Assembly (NCBI RefSeq): GCF_023555495.1
Contig: NZ_JALCZO010000008.1
Location: 53,542-117,541, forward strand
DNA: 64,000 nucleotides
Source of the DNA: Polaribacter sp. Z022
GTDB lineage: Bacteria; Bacteroidota; Bacteroidia; Flavobacteriales; Flavobacteriaceae
Reading direction: 5' to 3'
Position numbers and translations under genes: made by a program. Positions 61,601-64,000 of this stretch are shown piece after piece. The stretch's first letter is position 1, and each line of letters begins with the position of its first letter. The notes below the pieces were generated by a model that was not told the DNA's origin, did no database searches, and saw only the letters and a program-made list of their open reading frames with translations.

Positions 61601-61602
61601 GA

Positions 61603-62262
61603 ATGGAACAATCTAAAATTATTGAAAACACCATTTTATTTGTAAAAAAAGAATTAAAAAATGCTGAAGGTGGGCATGATTGGTTTCATATTGAAAGGGT
61701 TTATAAAAATACTCTTTTAATTGCAAAAGAGGAAGATGTAGATGCTTTTGTAGTTTCTTTAGGCGCTTTGTTACACGACATTGCAGACCCTAAATTTTAT
61801 AATGGAAATGAAACTATTGGTCCTAAATTGGCAGCCAAATTTTTAGAAGAACAAAAGGTAGATACAGACATTATTACCCACGTTATTAACATTATAAAAC
61901 ATATTTCTTTTAAAAATTCTTTAGAAATAAATGGAGAAAAATTTACTTCAAAAGAATTAGATGTTGTACAAGATGCTGATAGATTAGATGCTATTGGTGC
62001 AATTGGTATTGCTAGGTGTTTTAATTATGGGGGATTTAAAAACAGAGCCTTATACAACCCTGAAATTAAACCAAACTTAAACATGACTAAAGAAGAGTAC
62101 AAAAACTCTTCTGCACCAACAATAAATCATTTTTATGAAAAACTTTTACTTTTAAAAGATAAAATGAATACTGCTACTGCAAAAAAAATTGCTCTAGAAA
62201 GACATAATTATATGAACCTTTTTTTAGAACAATTTTATAATGAATGGAATGGTGTAAAGTAA
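61603..62262 (+). CDS. HD domain phosphohydrolase
   Basis: 219 aa cytoplasmic metal-dependent phosphohydrolase. Metal ligands: H in GGHDWFHIERV, HD in LLHDIADPKF (about 68-69), a conserved His in HVINIIKHISF and Asp in VQDADRLDAIGAIG (about 127). This matches the YpgQ/YedJ subgroup, which act on nucleotides or phosphorylated metabolites. Substrate unknown. Ends 2 bp from the convergent AraC gene. Confidence 0.92.
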   Translation: MEQSKIIENTILFVKKELKNAEGGHDWFHIERVYKNTLLIAKEEDVDAFVVSLGALLHDIADPKFYNGNETIGPKLAAKFLEEQKVDTDIITHVINIIKHISFKNSLEINGEKFTSKELDVVQDADRLDAIGAIGIARCFNYGGFKNRALYNPEIKPNLNMTKEEYKNSSAPTINHFYEKLLLLKDKMNTATAKKIALERHNYMNLFLEQFYNEWNGVK

Positions 62263-62264
62263 TA

Positions 62265-63137
62265 TTACTGTACTAAGTTTTTCATTTCGCTTCTATACTT
62301 AGAGGCAGACTTACCTGTAAACTCTTTAAATAATTTATTAAAGTGAGAAAAATTATTAAAACCACATTCAAAACATATATCTGTAATACTTGTTTGACTT
62401 TCTGATAATAATTTTGTGGCATGTACAACTCTATACTCATTTACTAATTTTGTAAATGTTTTTCCTGTTGTCTTTTTAAAGAACCTACAAAATGCAGGAA
62501 CTGTCATACTAACCAAACCTGCAATTTCATCTAAACTTATATGCTCATTAAAATGCTGATTGATATGTTTAAATATAATATCTATTTTACTACTATCTTG
62601 TGGTTGTGTTTCAAAAGCAAAACCATCTGCATTTAATATTGTATAATCATCAGATTTAGACAATGTGTGTAAAATTTCTAACAAAATTAAAATTTGTTTG
62701 AATCCTTTTTTCTCAGATATCTTTTCAATTTTAGGTCCTAACTTTTGTTTTGTCTTTACACCAAATAGAATTCCTTTTTTTGCTTTTTCAAATAAAATAC
62801 TAATAGGTTTCATTTCTGGAGTTTCAAAAAAAGATTCTCCTAAAAATTCTGGTTTAAATTGTATTAATGTTTCAGAACCATTTGTAGTTAACCTATCTGT
62901 AAATCCATTATGTGGTAAATTAGATCCTATTAATAATAATTGACTATTATTAAAGTAAGATAAATGATTACCAATATGTCTTTTTCCTTTTCCTTTATTT
63001 ACATAAACTAATTCTATTTCTGGATGGAAATGCCAAAAAGCTTTTATTTGTTTTAAAAACTCAGTATGTTTTTTCACCAAGATAGAACTTCCAAAATCTG
63101 GACTAATTTTCTCTAAAGTTGGTTTAACATTTTTCAT
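62265..63137 (-). CDS. AraC-family transcriptional regulator
   Basis: 290 aa. N-terminal cupin-like sensing domain (about 15-150: HFHPEIELVYVNKGKGKRHIGNHLSYF), C-terminal AraC double helix-turn-helix (about 185-285: ISLDEIAGLVSMTVPAFCRFFKKTTGKTF, then SITDICFECGFNNFSHFNKLFKEFTG). Probably responds to a small sugar-like or related ligand. -7 box TAATTTTG on the minus strand at 63154-63161. Divergent from the secreted-protein gene at 63342, a candidate target. Confidence 0.93.
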   Translation of the reverse strand: MKNVKPTLEKISPDFGSSILVKKHTEFLKQIKAFWHFHPEIELVYVNKGKGKRHIGNHLSYFNNSQLLLIGSNLPHNGFTDRLTTNGSETLIQFKPEFLGESFFETPEMKPISILFEKAKKGILFGVKTKQKLGPKIEKISEKKGFKQILILLEILHTLSKSDDYTILNADGFAFETQPQDSSKIDIIFKHINQHFNEHISLDEIAGLVSMTVPAFCRFFKKTTGKTFTKLVNEYRVVHATKLLSESQTSITDICFECGFNNFSHFNKLFKEFTGKSASKYRSEMKNLVQ

Positions 63138-63153
63138 ATTCTCTATTTTAATT

Positions 63154-63161
63154 CAAAATTA
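63154..63161 (-). promoter_or_regulatory. -7 box of the AraC gene
   Basis: TAATTTTG on the minus strand, 16 bp before the ATG. Confidence 0.55.
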
Positions 63162-63302
63162 CAACACTTAATTCTAATAAAATATATAAAATTAACAAAA
63201 TTATATACTATTTTACCTAATGTACATATTTACACCTACTTTATTGATAATTTAGCATATAAATTTACCAATTCTGATGTTTTCGGGCACAAACTTCTGC
63301 CA

Positions 63303-63310
63303 TAAATTTG
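63303..63310 (+). promoter_or_regulatory. -7 box of the secreted-protein gene
   Basis: TAAATTTG, 31 bp before the ATG at 63342; the rest of the 204-bp divergent gap is plain AT-rich DNA. Confidence 0.6.
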
Positions 63311-63341
63311 CAGTGTTATTAATCATTAAAATGACAACACA

Positions 63342-63926
63342 ATGAAAACAAATATGAAATCAATTTTATTAGTAGCATTAATGTTTGGAACATTAATTAG
63401 TTACGCTAACAACGATACAAATTCTACAGATAATAAAGCTAAGAAAACAGTAAAAGTAGAATTTAAAAATGTAAGAAAAGGACAGTCTTTAACTATTAAA
63501 AATGAAAATGGTTTAAAGGTATATACTCAAGAAATTACAACTTCTGGTAATTTTTCTAGAACTTTTGATTTTTCTGCTTTAGAAAATGGTGTTTATACTG
63601 CAGAATTAAATAAAGACTTCGAAATAATTATTAAAGAGTTTTATGTAAAAAATGGTTTGGTTACTTTTTTAAACAACAGTAATACAAAACTTTTTAAGCC
63701 AGTAATTAGAGCTAAAGAAAACTTAATTTATGTTTCTAAACTTGCTTTTAATAATAAACCATTAAATGTAGTTATCTATTATAATGGTGAAGCTATACTT
63801 TCTGATAATGTTAAAGGTGATGATCTTTTAAAAAGAACTTACAAATTATCTGAAAACAAAAAAGGAGAATACAAAGTATTTGTTAGTTCTGATAATAGAA
63901 CTTACTCAAAGAACTTTACAATATAA
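63342..63926 (+). CDS. Secreted DUF3244-like protein, 194 aa
   Basis: Signal peptide (MKSILLVALMFGTLISYA; an alternative ATG is four codons in). The mature protein has a repeated beta-sandwich pattern: KVEFKNVRKGQSLTIKNENGLKVYTQEI, then ALENGVYTAELNKDFEIIIKEFYVKNG, a domain type seen in Bacteroidetes secreted proteins of unknown role. Divergent from the AraC regulator. A terminator stem lies at the window end. Confidence 0.75.
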   Translation: MKTNMKSILLVALMFGTLISYANNDTNSTDNKAKKTVKVEFKNVRKGQSLTIKNENGLKVYTQEITTSGNFSRTFDFSALENGVYTAELNKDFEIIIKEFYVKNGLVTFLNNSNTKLFKPVIRAKENLIYVSKLAFNNKPLNVVIYYNGEAILSDNVKGDDLLKRTYKLSENKKGEYKVFVSSDNRTYSKNFTI

Positions 63927-63971
63927 AAATTTAGTTAATTGTTTCATCAAACTATTGGTACGTTTGATATA

Positions 63972-64000
63972 AAAAAAAGCGAGTCTTTCTTAAGACTCGC
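63972..64000 (+). terminator. Terminator stem, cut by the window end
   Basis: A-run then GCGAGTCT (63979-63986) with AGACTCGC (63993-64000); the T-run is outside the window. Confidence 0.7.

Noticed and set aside
1..64000. CRISPR arrays, tRNA, rRNA or insertion sequences
   Set aside because: No evenly spaced repeats, no tRNA or rRNA fold in any gap and no transposase-like protein were seen; I could not run a dedicated search.

Overview
The window is chromosomal DNA from a low-GC (about 30% by eye) marine-type flavobacterium, close to Polaribacter or Tenacibaculum in style; the genus is a guess. The signs are: type IX secretion (T9SS) C-terminal sorting domains, TonB-dependent receptors with carboxypeptidase-like N-termini, promoters with the Bacteroidetes TAnnTTTG -7 box, GSCFA, DUF1800/DUF1501 and MdpB-like families, and a two-domain-insert LspA. 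I saw no rRNA, tRNA, CRISPR array, transposase or prophage block.

Layout. 1-2.0 kb: 3' part of alaS. 2.1-6.3 kb: DUF1800 - DUF1501 (Tat plus T9SS signals) - GSCFA operon. 6.4-12.9 kb: small membrane and secreted proteins and a TPR histidine kinase/LuxR regulator pair, linked by three copies of a short palindrome. 13-28 kb: housekeeping and metabolic genes (rhodanese, M48 peptidase, gpmI, thioredoxin-like, HAD-like, CoA-transferase, map, methyltransferase, ApbE, OmpA, DEAD-box helicase, TatD, Ogt). 28-33 kb: a giant secreted barrel-like protein, two DUF3575-like paralogues and a MORN-type secreted protein. 33.5-42.3 kb: a probable phosphate-acquisition cluster (duplicated beta-helix lipoprotein, TonB receptor, OprO/P-type porin, PiT transporter fused to a PhoU-like domain). 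42.4-46.4 kb: patatin autotransporter and uvrC. 46.6-54.4 kb: a coherent accessory cluster: multi-TM protein, sensorless histidine kinase, LuxR-type regulator, orphan phage-tail-collar protein, T9SS giant surface protein, a 59-codon secreted-peptide gene, DUF4230 protein, and a cysteine-rich small protein. 54.5-60.6 kb: lspA, DksA-like, ileS and a TerB/DnaJ protein. 60.6-64 kb: a structured intergenic repeat, bacilliredoxin, HD phosphohydrolase, AraC regulator and a small secreted protein.

The most promising uncharacterised system is the 46.6-54.4 kb cluster. Its kinase has one membrane helix and no sensory domain, its upstream neighbour is a multi-TM protein that could supply sensing, and the cluster encodes a tiny precursor ending in an Ala-X-Ala type signal cleavage site followed by about ten Pro/Gly-rich residues. 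Two of its promoters share the 12-mer GTATAAACCCCT. The second highlight is the isoleucyl-tRNA synthetase, whose class I signature reads GVHH instead of HxGH, the altered motif linked to extreme mupirocin resistance in eukaryote-like IleRS2 enzymes. The third is the phosphate cluster, in which four genes have TTAAC-type direct repeats one helical turn (11 bp) apart upstream, as in Pho boxes.

Starts were moved from the longest reading frame to an internal ATG wherever the longer frame began inside a -7 promoter box or terminator (map, DEAD-box gene, ApbE, lipoprotein, porin, uvrC, T9SS protein, DUF4230, lspA, bacilliredoxin, 79-aa protein).
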